From positions 1 to 23,026 of the forward strand of contig NZ_CAMLFY010000071.1 of NCBI RefSeq assembly GCF_946479415.1: a DNA stretch of 23,026 bases. The letters are read 5' to 3'. How positions within the stretch are numbered: the first letter of the stretch is position 1; the number at the start of each line of letters is the position of its first letter. A program made the translations under genes and the position numbers. The notes under the pieces were generated by a model. The model was not told the origin of the DNA. It worked only from the letters and a program-made list of their open reading frames with translations, and did not search any database. Origin of the DNA: an uncultured Shinella sp. (lineage in GTDB: Bacteria; Pseudomonadota; Alphaproteobacteria; Rhizobiales; Rhizobiaceae). Below are positions 1 to 7,272 of the stretch, one piece after another.

Positions 1-940
1 GAACGACGACTTCGATACGCTCTGCATCCTCATCGAGAACGACCTTGGCGACTTCCGCGGGCTGAAGGGCGTTGACGATGAACGACGCCGGATCCTGCGA
101 CCACGGAATGATGTCGATCTTTTCGCCCTGGAGCTCACCGACGACGGCCTGGACGCGCGAACCGCGCATACCGACGCAGGCGCCCACGGGGTCAATGGAC
201 GAGTCGTTCGAGATGACGGCGATCTTGGCGCGCGAGCCCGGGTCACGGGCAACCGACTTGATCTGGATGATGCCGTCGTAGATTTCCGGCACTTCCATGG
301 TGAAGAGCTTCACCATGAACTGCGGATGGGTACGCGACAGGAAGATCTGCGGGCCACGCTGTTCGCGGCGCACGTCGTAGACGAAGGCGCGGACGCGGTC
401 GCCGTAGCGCATGTTTTCGCGCGGGATCATCTCGTCGCGGCGGATGATGCCTTCGCCACGGCCGAGATCGACAATGACATTGCCATATTCAACGCGCTTG
501 ACGGTGCCGTTGATGATCTCGCTGATGCGGTCCTTGTATTCGTCGAACTGCTTGTCGCGCTCGGCCTCGCGCACCTTCTGCACGATGACCTGCTTGGCCG
601 ACTGGGCGGCGATGCGGCCGAAATCCATCGGCGGCAGCGGATCGGCGATGAAGTCGCCGAGCTTGGCGTCCGGGTTGCGGTCGCGTGCCAGTTCCAGCGG
701 GATCTGGGTGCCGTAATCTTCGGCAACCTCGACGACCTCGAGCAGACGCTGGAGGCGGATTTCGCCGGTCTTGGAATTGATGTCGGCGCGGATGTTGGAT
801 TCCGTGCCGTAACGCGAGCGGGCTGCCTTCTGGATGGCGTCGGCCATCGCGGCAAGCACGATCTCGCGGTCGATGACCTTTTCACGGGCCACGGCATCCG
901 CGATCTGCAGAAGCTCAAGCCGGTTCGCACTGACTGCCAT
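1..940 (-). CDS. nusA: Transcription termination/antitermination factor NusA (N-terminal 313 residues; gene runs off the left edge)
   Basis: NusA binds RNA polymerase and modulates pausing, intrinsic termination and antitermination. The visible protein begins MAVSANRLELLQIADAVARE, a typical alphaproteobacterial NusA start. It then shows the N-terminal RNAP-binding domain (about 1-135), an S1 domain (about 137-205, with GTVKRVEYGNVIVDLGRGEG) and KH1 (about 230-290, GxxG loop in CVGMRGSRVQAV near residue 256). KH2 begins where the window ends. Alphaproteobacterial NusA is usually somewhat over 500 residues, so roughly 40% is missing because of the window edge. The ATG at 938-940 is preceded by GGAG about nine bases upstream. 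It lies 116 bases downstream of rimP with no terminator between, so the two are very likely co-transcribed, with infB expected further downstream outside the window. Identification is secure. Confidence 0.97.
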   Translation of the reverse strand, partial: MAVSANRLELLQIADAVAREKVIDREIVLAAMADAIQKAARSRYGTESNIRADINSKTGEIRLQRLLEVVEVAEDYGTQIPLELARDRNPDAKLGDFIADPLPPMDFGRIAAQSAKQVIVQKVREAERDKQFDEYKDRISEIINGTVKRVEYGNVIVDLGRGEGIIRRDEMIPRENMRYGDRVRAFVYDVRREQRGPQIFLSRTHPQFMVKLFTMEVPEIYDGIIQIKSVARDPGSRAKIAVISNDSSIDPVGACVGMRGSRVQAVVGELQGEKIDIIPWSQDPASFIVNALQPAEVAKVVLDEDAERIEVVV

Positions 941-1056
941 TGTCTCAGGTCTCCATGGTCGAGCCGGGTTTTTCGCCCCCGGCAATCGGGAGCGGCTAGG
1001 CCGCTCCGGTTCCGTCCTCTCCGTTCCGCCACCTCGGGCGAAACGCACGCACTTAC

Positions 1057-1674
1057 TTATTCTTCGTCGTCGCCGTCTTCGTCGTTCTGATTGGCGGCCT
1101 GCGCAGCCTTCGCCTTCTTGTCGGCGGCCAGCGCGTCACGGATCAGCTCGTCAGTCAGGATCAGCCGGCCCTCGGCAAGCGCCGTGAAGGGAATGACGAC
1201 CGTCGGCGCTTCGCCGGGCGCAGGCTGGTCACGCTCCAGCGTGAAGCCGTTTTCGTCGGCGGCAACGATCTTGCCGCGGAAACGCTTGCGGCTTTCGACG
1301 AGGATCGAGGTCTCGCATTTCAGCAGATGACCGCTCCAGCGCGAAAAGTCCGACTTGCGCACCATCGGCCGGTCGATGCCGGGCGACGACACTTCGAGAT
1401 GATACGCCTTGTCGATCGGATCCTCAACGTCGAGCACCGGCGATACGGCCATGGAGACCTTTTCGCAGTCTTCAACGGTCATGGTGCCGTCGGGACGCTC
1501 GCACATGATCTGCAGCGTCGCACCGTTCTGCGCCGACAGGCGCACGCGCACCAGTTGATAGCCGATCTGCTCGATGGTCGGCTCGATGATGTCGGCAACG
1601 CGGCGGTCGAGGCCGGTCTCGACGATCAGGCGCGGCTCGATGGCCACATTTTCTGTCTGGGTCGTGTCAGACAT
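1057..1674 (-). CDS. rimP: Ribosome maturation factor RimP
   Basis: RimP (formerly YhbC) assists late maturation of the 30S ribosomal subunit. The 205-residue product carries the family core [24 protein letters not shown], the [21 protein letters not shown] stretch and the signature [14 protein letters not shown]. This is the two-domain RimP fold, followed by an acidic C-terminal tail ending DEDGDDEE. I chose the ATG at 1672-1674 (MSDTTQ...) because GGGAGGG lies just upstream. An in-frame ATG 30 bases earlier ([10 protein letters not shown]...) is possible but reads through that ribosome-binding site. It is the first gene of the rimP-nusA operon; its leader contains a promoter and an intrinsic-terminator hairpin, annotated separately. 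Length and context are normal for Rhizobiaceae. Confidence 0.96.
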   Translation of the reverse strand: MSDTTQTENVAIEPRLIVETGLDRRVADIIEPTIEQIGYQLVRVRLSAQNGATLQIMCERPDGTMTVEDCEKVSMAVSPVLDVEDPIDKAYHLEVSSPGIDRPMVRKSDFSRWSGHLLKCETSILVESRKRFRGKIVAADENGFTLERDQPAPGEAPTVVIPFTALAEGRLILTDELIRDALAADKKAKAAQAANQNDEDGDDEE

Positions 1675-1722
1675 GACATGCCCTCCCGGGATGGTCGTTA
1701 TCATGCACCTGATCGCGGCAAC

Positions 1723-1753
1723 AAAAAAGAGCGGGTCCTTGCGGGCCCACTCT
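1723..1753 (-). terminator. Intrinsic terminator/attenuator hairpin in the rimP-nusA leader
   Basis: In the minus-strand transcript, AGAGUGGGCCC and GGACCCGCUCU (positions 1753 down to 1728) form an 11-pair stem with one G-U pair and one C-A mismatch. It is closed by a GCAA (GNRA-type) tetraloop and followed by six U residues (1728-1723). It lies between the operon promoter and the rimP ATG. It would therefore stop transcription about 50 nt after initiation unless read through. This is the layout of an attenuator. Autoregulation by NusA is an inference. Confidence 0.7.
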
Positions 1754-1781
1754 TCATCTGACGATCAAGAATTTGTGGGTG

Positions 1782-1810
1782 ATATAGACCGGGTTCGTCA
1801 CAAATGCAAG
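1782..1810 (-). promoter_or_regulatory. Housekeeping promoter of the rimP-nusA operon
   Basis: On the minus strand CTTGCA (1805-1810) and CTATAT (1782-1787) are separated by exactly 17 bases. This nearly matches the rhizobial sigma-70 consensus CTTGAC-N17-CTATAT. The predicted transcript starts near 1775, about 100 bases before the rimP ATG. Confidence 0.75.
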
Positions 1811-1819
1811 GTCGGTATT

Positions 1820-1942
1820 GAGACCCCCTCTGCCTGCCGGCATCTCCCCCACAAGGGGGAGAAAGGCTAGAAGCGCGCTCTTCCCAAGAGATTGCCCGCC
1901 GAGACTGCCGCGCGGCAAGTCCCCCCTTGTGGGGAGGGGTCT
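1820..1942. repeat. RIME-like rhizobial intergenic mosaic element with two palindromes
   Basis: The element has outer inverted ends (AGACCCCCTC at 1821-1830 against GAGGGGTCT near 1934-1942). It contains two inner palindromes: TCTCCCCC-ACAA-GGGGGAGA at 1843-1862, and CCCC-TTGT-GGGG around 1923-1934. The GCCGCGCGGC palindrome lies between them at 1907-1916. Size (about 120 bases) and the two-palindrome layout resemble the RIME elements known from Rhizobium and Sinorhizobium. It fills the gap between the rimP promoter and the MFS gene. I see no coding potential in it. Confidence 0.7.
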
Positions 1943-1969
1943 TTACAACGGCGATTTGCGCATCATCGC

Positions 1970-1998
1970 CTTGCCGCATTCCTCGTTTGGACTAGATT
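1970..1998 (+). promoter_or_regulatory. Possible promoter of the MFS exporter gene
   Basis: CTTGCC at 1970-1975 is followed, after 16 bases, by CTAGAT at 1992-1997, close to the rhizobial CTTGAC/CTATAT consensus. Predicted initiation near 2004 would leave a leader of about 30 nt before the GTG at 2035. The fit is moderate. Confidence 0.4.
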
Positions 1999-2034
1999 GC
2001 AAGAGATCGCTGCGTCGAAAATGAGTGCCCCATC

Positions 2035-3663
2035 GTGCCGGACCGGACATCCCCCCTCGCCCCCTTCCGAAACGAGACCTTTCGGCTGATCTGGGCGGCG
2101 AGCCTGATCTCCAATTTCGGCGGGCTTATCCAGTCCGTCGGTGCTGCCTGGATGATGGCCTCGATCTCGCCCTCCGCCAACATGGTGGCGCTGGTGCAGG
2201 CCTCGACCTCGCTGCCGATCATGCTGTTTTCCGTCGCCGCCGGCGCACTCGCCGACAATTTCGACCGGCGCAAGCTGATGCTGACGGCGCAATGTTTTAT
2301 GCTGGTCGTCGCCGTCGGACTGACGCTCTGTACCTGGTACGGCGTCATCACGCCCTGGCTGCTTTTGACCTTCACCTTCCTGCTCGGCTGCGGGGTGGCG
2401 CTGAACAACCCCGCCTGGCAGGCCTCCGTCGGCGACATGGTGCCGCGTGAGGACCTGCCCGCCGCCGTCTCGCTCAACAGCATGGGCTTCAACCTCACCC
2501 GCTCCGTCGGCCCGGCGATCGGCGGCGCGATCGTTGCCGCGGCGGGTGCGGCGGCCGCCTTCGCCGCCAATGCGCTCAGCTATTTCGCGCTGCTCTATGC
2601 GCTGATCCGCTGGAAGCCGAACGTCTCGCCGCGGGCCTTGCCGCGCGAGGATTTCGGCCGCGCCATCTCGGCGGGCCTGCGCTACGTCTCGATGTCGCCG
2701 AATATCGGCAAGGTGCTGTTGCGCGGTTTCGCTTTTGGTCTCGCGACCAGTTCCATTCTTTCACTGCTGCCGCTGATCGCCCGCGACCTCGTGGCCGGCG
2801 GGCCGCTGACCTATGGCGTACTGCTCGGCTGTTTCGGCCTCGGCGCCATCGGCGGGGCATTCATGAACGCCCGTTTGCGCGAAAAATTCACCAGCGAGGC
2901 CATCGCCCGCATGGCCTTCACCGGCTTCGCCATCGTCGCAGCGGTTTCGGCGACCAGCACCTCGGCGGCGATCACCGGCTCCGTACTGCTAATTGCGGGC
3001 TTCTCCTGGGTCATGGCGCTCTCGCTGTTCAACACGACCGTGCAGCTCTCCACCCCGCGCTGGGTCGTCGCCCGCGCGCTCTCGCTCTACCAGACCACGA
3101 CGTTCGGCGGCATTGCCGCCGGCAGCTGGATCTGGGGCACGACCGCCGATACGCACGGCGCGCAAACCGCCCTTCTCGCCTCGGCCGTGGCGATGATCGC
3201 TGGCGCCGCCCTCGGCCTGCGATTTGCCCTGCCCGAACTGCAGAGCCTGAATGTCGATCCGCTCAACCGCTTCAGCGAGCCGGACCTGCCGCTCGACCTG
3301 AAACCGCGCAGCGGCCCGATCGTCATCCTCATCGACTACCAGATCGCCGAGGGTGATATCCCGGAATTCCTGGAAGCGATGACCGAGCGGCGGCGCATCC
3401 GCATCCGCGATGGTGCGGGACAATGGGCACTGATGCGCGATCTGGAAAACCCGACGATCTGGACCGAGACCTATCACGTGCCGACCTGGGTGGAATATGT
3501 CCGCCACAACCAGCGCCGCACCCATGCCGACGCCGCCAACGGCGAAAAGCTCCGCCAGCTACACAGCGGCGCGGAGGATCCGCGCGTCCACCGCATGATC
3601 GAGCGGCAGACCATCGTTCCGCACGAATACGAGCGTTTCAAGCGGCAGGTGGATATGCACTGA
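2035..3663 (+). CDS. MFS_3-family (EntS-like) exporter with C-terminal cytosolic domain
   Basis: A 542-residue major facilitator of the MFS_3 type, whose relatives include the enterobactin exporter EntS; the substrate here is unknown. Residues about 10-405 are the multi-helix permease, opening FRLIWAASLISNFGGLIQSV, with the loop DNFDRRKLM between helices 2 and 3 and later SVGPAIGGAIVAAAG. Residues about 425-535 form a soluble tail (GPIVILIDYQIAEGDIPEFLEAM...). It resembles a ferredoxin-like or antibiotic-monooxygenase (ABM) barrel, a tail characteristic of this MFS subfamily. The start is GTG at 2035, since an in-frame stop lies at 1993-1995 and the next in-frame Met is at residue 39. No strong ribosome-binding site is visible. 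An out-of-frame ATG at 2021 hints at a possible one-base deletion (see findings). The gene is monocistronic and convergent with the transglycosylase gene. Confidence 0.88.
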   Translation: MPDRTSPLAPFRNETFRLIWAASLISNFGGLIQSVGAAWMMASISPSANMVALVQASTSLPIMLFSVAAGALADNFDRRKLMLTAQCFMLVVAVGLTLCTWYGVITPWLLLTFTFLLGCGVALNNPAWQASVGDMVPREDLPAAVSLNSMGFNLTRSVGPAIGGAIVAAAGAAAAFAANALSYFALLYALIRWKPNVSPRALPREDFGRAISAGLRYVSMSPNIGKVLLRGFAFGLATSSILSLLPLIARDLVAGGPLTYGVLLGCFGLGAIGGAFMNARLREKFTSEAIARMAFTGFAIVAAVSATSTSAAITGSVLLIAGFSWVMALSLFNTTVQLSTPRWVVARALSLYQTTTFGGIAAGSWIWGTTADTHGAQTALLASAVAMIAGAALGLRFALPELQSLNVDPLNRFSEPDLPLDLKPRSGPIVILIDYQIAEGDIPEFLEAMTERRRIRIRDGAGQWALMRDLENPTIWTETYHVPTWVEYVRHNQRRTHADAANGEKLRQLHSGAEDPRVHRMIERQTIVPHEYERFKRQVDMH

Positions 3664-3715
3664 AGCAATTCCAGCAAAAGTGCATCGCGGTTTTGCGTCC
3701 GGGATTGCGTAAAAC
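3664..3715. repeat. Short dispersed rhizobial palindromic repeat between convergent genes
   Basis: GCAATTCC (3665-3672) and GCAAAA (3674-3679) pair with TTTTGC (3691-3696) and GGGATTGC (3701-3708, one mismatch), forming one long imperfect hairpin. From memory, near-identical AATTCCAGCAAAAGTGC...GCGTAAAA sequences occur intergenically in many Rhizobiaceae. Here it separates the stops of two convergent genes and could act as a bidirectional transcription barrier. The U-rich tail is weak. Confidence 0.6.
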
Positions 3716-3735
3716 AAACAGGCCGGACGAGAGCT

Positions 3736-4986
3736 CTACCGCAGCTTCGACTTCAGCGAAGCATCTGGATAGCAGGTCGGCGCAAGGCCGCTCTTGGCCT
3801 GCCAGTCGCCCAGCGAGCGCCGGGTCTTGTAGCCCGGCAGGCCGTCGACCTTGCCGACATCGTAGCCCTTGGCGACCAGCGCCTTCTGCATCGCCAGCAC
3901 ATCCGAGCGCAGCATCTTGCCGACATCACCCCACGGACCCTGAAACGCGCCGCCGCCATAGGCGATGCGGTCGGCTAGATTGCCGAGGAAGAGCGCGTAG
4001 AGGTCGGAGTTGTTGTATTCCTTGAGCACGTAGAAATTCGGCGTGACGATGAATTCCGGGCCATGCGTGCCGGCCGGAACCAGCATCATGCCGGACGCCT
4101 TGGCCTCACCGCCCGGAAAACCCTTGCCGGAAACGCGCTTGATGCCCGTCGCCGCCCAGGCCGAGATCGGCTTGGCGAGGTCAGGCCCCTCCTGCGCGCA
4201 GGACACGCCATCGGGAATGGAAACCTCATAGCCCCAGCTTCGGCCGGCCTGCCAGCCCTTCTTGGCAAGATAGTTGGCAATCGACGCCAGGCTGTCCGGC
4301 ACCGAGCCCCAGATGTCGCGCACGCCATCGCCATCGAAATCGACGGCATATTGCAGGTAGCTGGTCGGCATGAACTGCGGCTGGCCGAGCGCGCCGGCCC
4401 ACGAGCCCTTCAACTGCGCCACCGTGCGGTCACCGCCATCGACGATATGCAGCGCGGCGATCAGTTCCTTGCGGAAAAGGTCCTTGCGCGTCGACATGAA
4501 GGCCTTGGTCGCCAGCACCTCGACAGCCGAATAGGGGATCTTCGCACTGCCGAAGCCGGATTCCCGGCCCCAAACGGCAACGACAATCTCACCGGGAACA
4601 CCGAACGTCTGCTCGATCCTGCGCAGCGTCGAAGCATGCGTCTTGGCGAGACTGCGGCCCGTTCCCGCCAGCCCTTGCAGGCGCTTTTCGGAGAAATAGG
4701 CGCCCGGCGAGGAGAACTCCGCCTGGCTCTGCGCCTGCTCCTTCTTCGGCTTGGAACCGGGCGGCACGAGATCGGGCAGGTCCCAGTTGAGCGTCACGCC
4801 CTCCATCGCCGCGCGAAAGGTCTTTTCTGTTACGCCGGTCTTCTTCGCCGCCGGCCAGAGATCCCTATCGATCCAGGTCCGGAACATCTTTTCGACCTCG
4901 GCCTTGGAGGCGGCGTGAGCCGGTAAAGCGACAAGAGTCATTGCGATTATCAGGGCAGAGGGGGGTGAGCCGCGAAAGCCAGCCAA
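3736..4986 (-). CDS. Periplasmic lytic murein transglycosylase, MltB/SLT_2 family, with peptidoglycan-binding domain
   Basis: Lytic transglycosylases cleave the MurNAc-GlcNAc bond of peptidoglycan and leave a 1,6-anhydro end. The 416-residue product has a signal peptide (hydrophobic ALIIAMTLVALPAHA, cleavage near residue 26) and an SLT_2 catalytic domain (about 28-330). The catalytic Glu is probably E142 in VWGRESGFG, followed by family motifs GQPQFMPTSY and DFDGDGVRDIW. A C-terminal PG_binding_1-type domain covers about 345-405 (MLRSDVLAMQKALVAKGYDVGKVDG). It lacks a lipobox, unlike E. coli MltB, so it is probably soluble. The start is uncertain. TTG at 4984-4986 is the best in-frame start 17 bases after recR, because the two ATGs just upstream are out of frame. 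It is probably co-transcribed with recR. Confidence 0.9.
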   Translation of the reverse strand: MAGFRGSPPSALIIAMTLVALPAHAASKAEVEKMFRTWIDRDLWPAAKKTGVTEKTFRAAMEGVTLNWDLPDLVPPGSKPKKEQAQSQAEFSSPGAYFSEKRLQGLAGTGRSLAKTHASTLRRIEQTFGVPGEIVVAVWGRESGFGSAKIPYSAVEVLATKAFMSTRKDLFRKELIAALHIVDGGDRTVAQLKGSWAGALGQPQFMPTSYLQYAVDFDGDGVRDIWGSVPDSLASIANYLAKKGWQAGRSWGYEVSIPDGVSCAQEGPDLAKPISAWAATGIKRVSGKGFPGGEAKASGMMLVPAGTHGPEFIVTPNFYVLKEYNNSDLYALFLGNLADRIAYGGGAFQGPWGDVGKMLRSDVLAMQKALVAKGYDVGKVDGLPGYKTRRSLGDWQAKSGLAPTCYPDASLKSKLR

Positions 4987-5003
4987 GCATCATCAATCCC
5001 CCT

Positions 5004-5609
5004 TCAGATCGCGGTGCGCGCTCGCAGCGCGGCCGTCAATGTGCCTTCGTCGAGATAATCAAGCTCCCCGCCCACCGGCACGCCGTGGGCAAGCCGTGTG
5101 ATCTTCACGTCGAGGCCGGAGAGCTGGTCGGTGATGTAATGCGCCGTCGTCTGGCCCTCGACGGTGGCGTTGACGGCGATGATCAACTCGCGCACGCCAC
5201 CCTTCGCCACCCGGTCGACAAGACCACGGATGTTGAGATCGTCGGGGCCGACGCCATCGAGCGGCGAGAGCGTGCCGCCGAGCACGTGATAGGCGGCGTT
5301 CATCGCGCCGGCGCGCTCCAGCGCCCAGAGGTCGGAGACGTCCTCGACGACGATGATCATCGCATGGTCGCGGCGCACATCCGTGCAGACCGTGCAGGGA
5401 TCACTGGTATCGACATTGCCGCAGCACGAGCAGATGCGCACCTTGCGATGTGCCTCGCCCATCGCGTCGGCCAGCGGGCCGAGCAGCTGGTCCTTCTTCT
5501 TGACGAGGTGTAGCGCCGCGCGCCGCGCCGAGCGCGGCCCGAGGCCCGGCACCTTTGCCAGGAGCTGGATGAGTTTTTCGATTTCGGGGCCGGTGACTCG
5601 TTTTGCCAT
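5004..5609 (-). CDS. recR: Recombination mediator protein RecR
   Basis: RecR works with RecF and RecO to load RecA on gapped DNA. The 201-residue product has the normal length and all modules. An N-terminal helix-hairpin-helix region carries [17 protein letters not shown] (19-35). A C4 zinc finger has C60, C63, C72 and C75 ([19 protein letters not shown]). A Toprim domain covers about 81-175 ([18 protein letters not shown]). The C-terminal THGVP-like motif appears as [19 protein letters not shown] is at 5607-5609, with little ribosome-binding signal. In many bacteria recR follows dnaX-ybaB directly. Here lysE and the MOSC gene lie between, so recR must have its own promoter in the 52-base divergent gap. 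Confidence 0.98.
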   Translation of the reverse strand: MAKRVTGPEIEKLIQLLAKVPGLGPRSARRAALHLVKKKDQLLGPLADAMGEAHRKVRICSCCGNVDTSDPCTVCTDVRRDHAMIIVVEDVSDLWALERAGAMNAAYHVLGGTLSPLDGVGPDDLNIRGLVDRVAKGGVRELIIAVNATVEGQTTAHYITDQLSGLDVKITRLAHGVPVGGELDYLDEGTLTAALRARTAI

Positions 5610-5661
5610 TGGCGGTTTCTAGCCCATATCAGGAGGAAACGGAATCTTTGGAGATCGACGC

Positions 5662-6276
5662 TTGATCAAAATCCTCGCCGTCTGCACCGGCGTTGCCCGC
5701 CCTGTCCCCGGCAAAGGCTACAAGACCGGCATTTTCAAGGTGCCGACCGATGCGGCCATCGTCGTCGACCGTGAAGGCCTGCTCGGCGATGCCATCTGCA
5801 ATCGCAAGCACCATGGCGGGCCGGAACAGGCCGTCTACGGCCTCGGCTCGGTGGATCTCGACTGGTGGTCGAAAGAACTTGGCCGCAACATAGAGCCCGG
5901 CACGCTTGGCGAGAACCTCGTGATCGAAGGCATCGACAGCCGCAGTGTTTCCGTCGGCGACCGGTTCGAGACGGAGAGCGTGCTTCTCGAGGTGACCTCG
6001 ACGCGCATTCCCTGCAACACGCTGACGGCGAAGATGGGCGATCCCGGTTTCGCGCGCCGCTTCATGCAGGCGGGCCGGCCGGGTTTTTACTGCCGGGTCC
6101 TGCGCGACGGCGTCGTGCAGGCGGGCGATGCAGTAACCTATACGCCCTTTCACGGCGACCCCGTCACCATGCCGGAACTCTTGCGCACCTATGGCAAGAA
6201 CATTTCCGAGGACGACCGCATCCGCTATCTCGCCGCCCCCATCGCCGACAAGCTGCGCGCGGCACTGACCGGTTGA
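5662..6276 (+). CDS. MOSC-domain protein, YiiM-like
   Basis: MOSC domains are the sulfur-carrier or molybdenum-cofactor-binding modules of Moco sulfurases and of YiiM/YcbX-type proteins. E. coli YiiM and YcbX protect against N-hydroxylated base analogues. The 204-residue product has the YiiM pattern: VDREGLLGDAICNRKHHGG (about 35-53), the strongly conserved QAVYG..SVDLDWW, PGTLGENLVIEG (79-90) and the conserved MOSC cysteine C118 in STRIPCNTL. The start is TTG at 5662, because an in-frame stop lies at 5620-5622 and GGAG is nine bases upstream. It is divergent from recR, and its TGA directly abuts the lysE stop. The substrate is not determinable from sequence. Confidence 0.88.
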   Translation: MIKILAVCTGVARPVPGKGYKTGIFKVPTDAAIVVDREGLLGDAICNRKHHGGPEQAVYGLGSVDLDWWSKELGRNIEPGTLGENLVIEGIDSRSVSVGDRFETESVLLEVTSTRIPCNTLTAKMGDPGFARRFMQAGRPGFYCRVLRDGVVQAGDAVTYTPFHGDPVTMPELLRTYGKNISEDDRIRYLAAPIADKLRAALTG

Positions 6277-6888
6277 TCAGCGCGCGGCAATCGCTGCCGC
6301 AGCACCCGCCATGGTGCCGGCACTGAGCCGGTTGGCGATGCGCACGGCGCGCGGGCTCTTCAGGAACAGGCGGGCGCGCGAGGCGAGGAAGACCCAGGCA
6401 AGATCGATCGCCACGAGCACGACGAACATCGTCACGACCAGTTCGGCCCAGCCAACCAGCGTGACGGCGCCGAGATCGATGATGGCGGGCAGCAGCGCCA
6501 CGTAGAACATCATGATCTTGGGATTGCCGAGCGTCACCGTCAGCCCGGCGAAGAACAGTTTTGCGCCGGAGCGCGCCTCGGGCAGCGCCTCCTCACCGGT
6601 CTCAGTCGGCGCGAACCACATTTTCCAGGCGAGATAGAGCAGATAGGCGACGCCGAGCCATTTGATGACGACGAAGGCGGCGTGGAAGGTTTCGGCGATT
6701 GCGGCAAGGCCGAGCACGGCGAAGGTGAGCCAGACGCCCTCGCCGATCCACATAGCGGCGAGGAAAGGCAGCACATCCTTCGGCCCGCGCGACAGCACGC
6801 GGGCGACGAGTGCGGCAATGCTCGGACCGGGCGAACCGGCCGCCATCATCAACGCGCCGGCAAAGACAAGCAGGGTCATCAGGCTCAT
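6277..6888 (-). CDS. LysE/RhtB-family amino-acid exporter
   Basis: A 203-residue inner-membrane exporter of the LysE superfamily, which expels amino acids or related metabolites. It has the family N-terminus (LVFAGALMMAAGSPGPSIAALVARVLSRG), the conserved LGVAYLLYLAWKMW helix and the signature GLTVTLGNPKIMMFYVALLP. About six hydrophobic segments fit LysE topology. The ATG at 6886-6888 has a strong GAGGAGG ribosome-binding site. It starts 35 bases after ybaB and is probably the last gene of the dnaX-ybaB-lysE operon. It has no obvious functional tie to replication. The substrate is unknown. Confidence 0.9.
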   Translation of the reverse strand: MSLMTLLVFAGALMMAAGSPGPSIAALVARVLSRGPKDVLPFLAAMWIGEGVWLTFAVLGLAAIAETFHAAFVVIKWLGVAYLLYLAWKMWFAPTETGEEALPEARSGAKLFFAGLTVTLGNPKIMMFYVALLPAIIDLGAVTLVGWAELVVTMFVVLVAIDLAWVFLASRARLFLKSPRAVRIANRLSAGTMAGAAAAIAAR

Positions 6889-6923
6889 CGGAAGTCCTCC
6901 TCGGGAGCCGTCACCCTACAGGA

Positions 6924-7247
6924 TCAGAACGGCAGTTTGAAGCCGGGCGGGATCGGCAGGCCGGCGGTCAGCGCCTTGGTCTTTTCAGCCGTCTGGGCTT
7001 CCGCCTTGTCCTTGGCATCCTTGTGCGCCGCGACGATCAGGTCCTCGAGGATTTCGATGTCGTCTTCCTTGAAGAGCGAGGGATCGATCTTCAGGCCCTT
7101 GAGGTTGCCCTTGCCGTCGAGCGTGACGGAAACCATGCCGCCGCCGGAAGAGCCGTTCACCTCAAGCGCGGCGATCTCCTCCTGCATCTTCTCCATCTTG
7201 GCCTGCATTTCCTTGACCTTGCCCATCATGCCCATGATGTCGCGCAT
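6924..7247 (-). CDS. ybaB: YbaB/EbfC nucleoid-associated protein
   Basis: A 107-residue YbaB/EbfC protein, a small dimeric DNA-binding protein associated with the nucleoid. It shows the family features: a Met/Lys/Glu-rich N-terminal helix ([30 protein letters not shown]), the [20 protein letters not shown] strands, the [17 protein letters not shown] helix and the ending [12 protein letters not shown]. The ATG at 7245-7247 has AGGAGAGG upstream. An internal Met at residue 5 is a less likely start. It lies 25 bases after dnaX, the classical dnaX-ybaB arrangement. Confidence 0.96.
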   Translation of the reverse strand: MRDIMGMMGKVKEMQAKMEKMQEEIAALEVNGSSGGGMVSVTLDGKGNLKGLKIDPSLFKEDDIEILEDLIVAAHKDAKDKAEAQTAEKTKALTAGLPIPPGFKLPF

Positions 7248-7272
7248 CGGCCTCTCCTCTTATCTCTTGATA

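Noticed and set aside
326..1090. 254-codon open frame on the plus strand
   Set aside because: Antisense to nusA; no recognisable domain.
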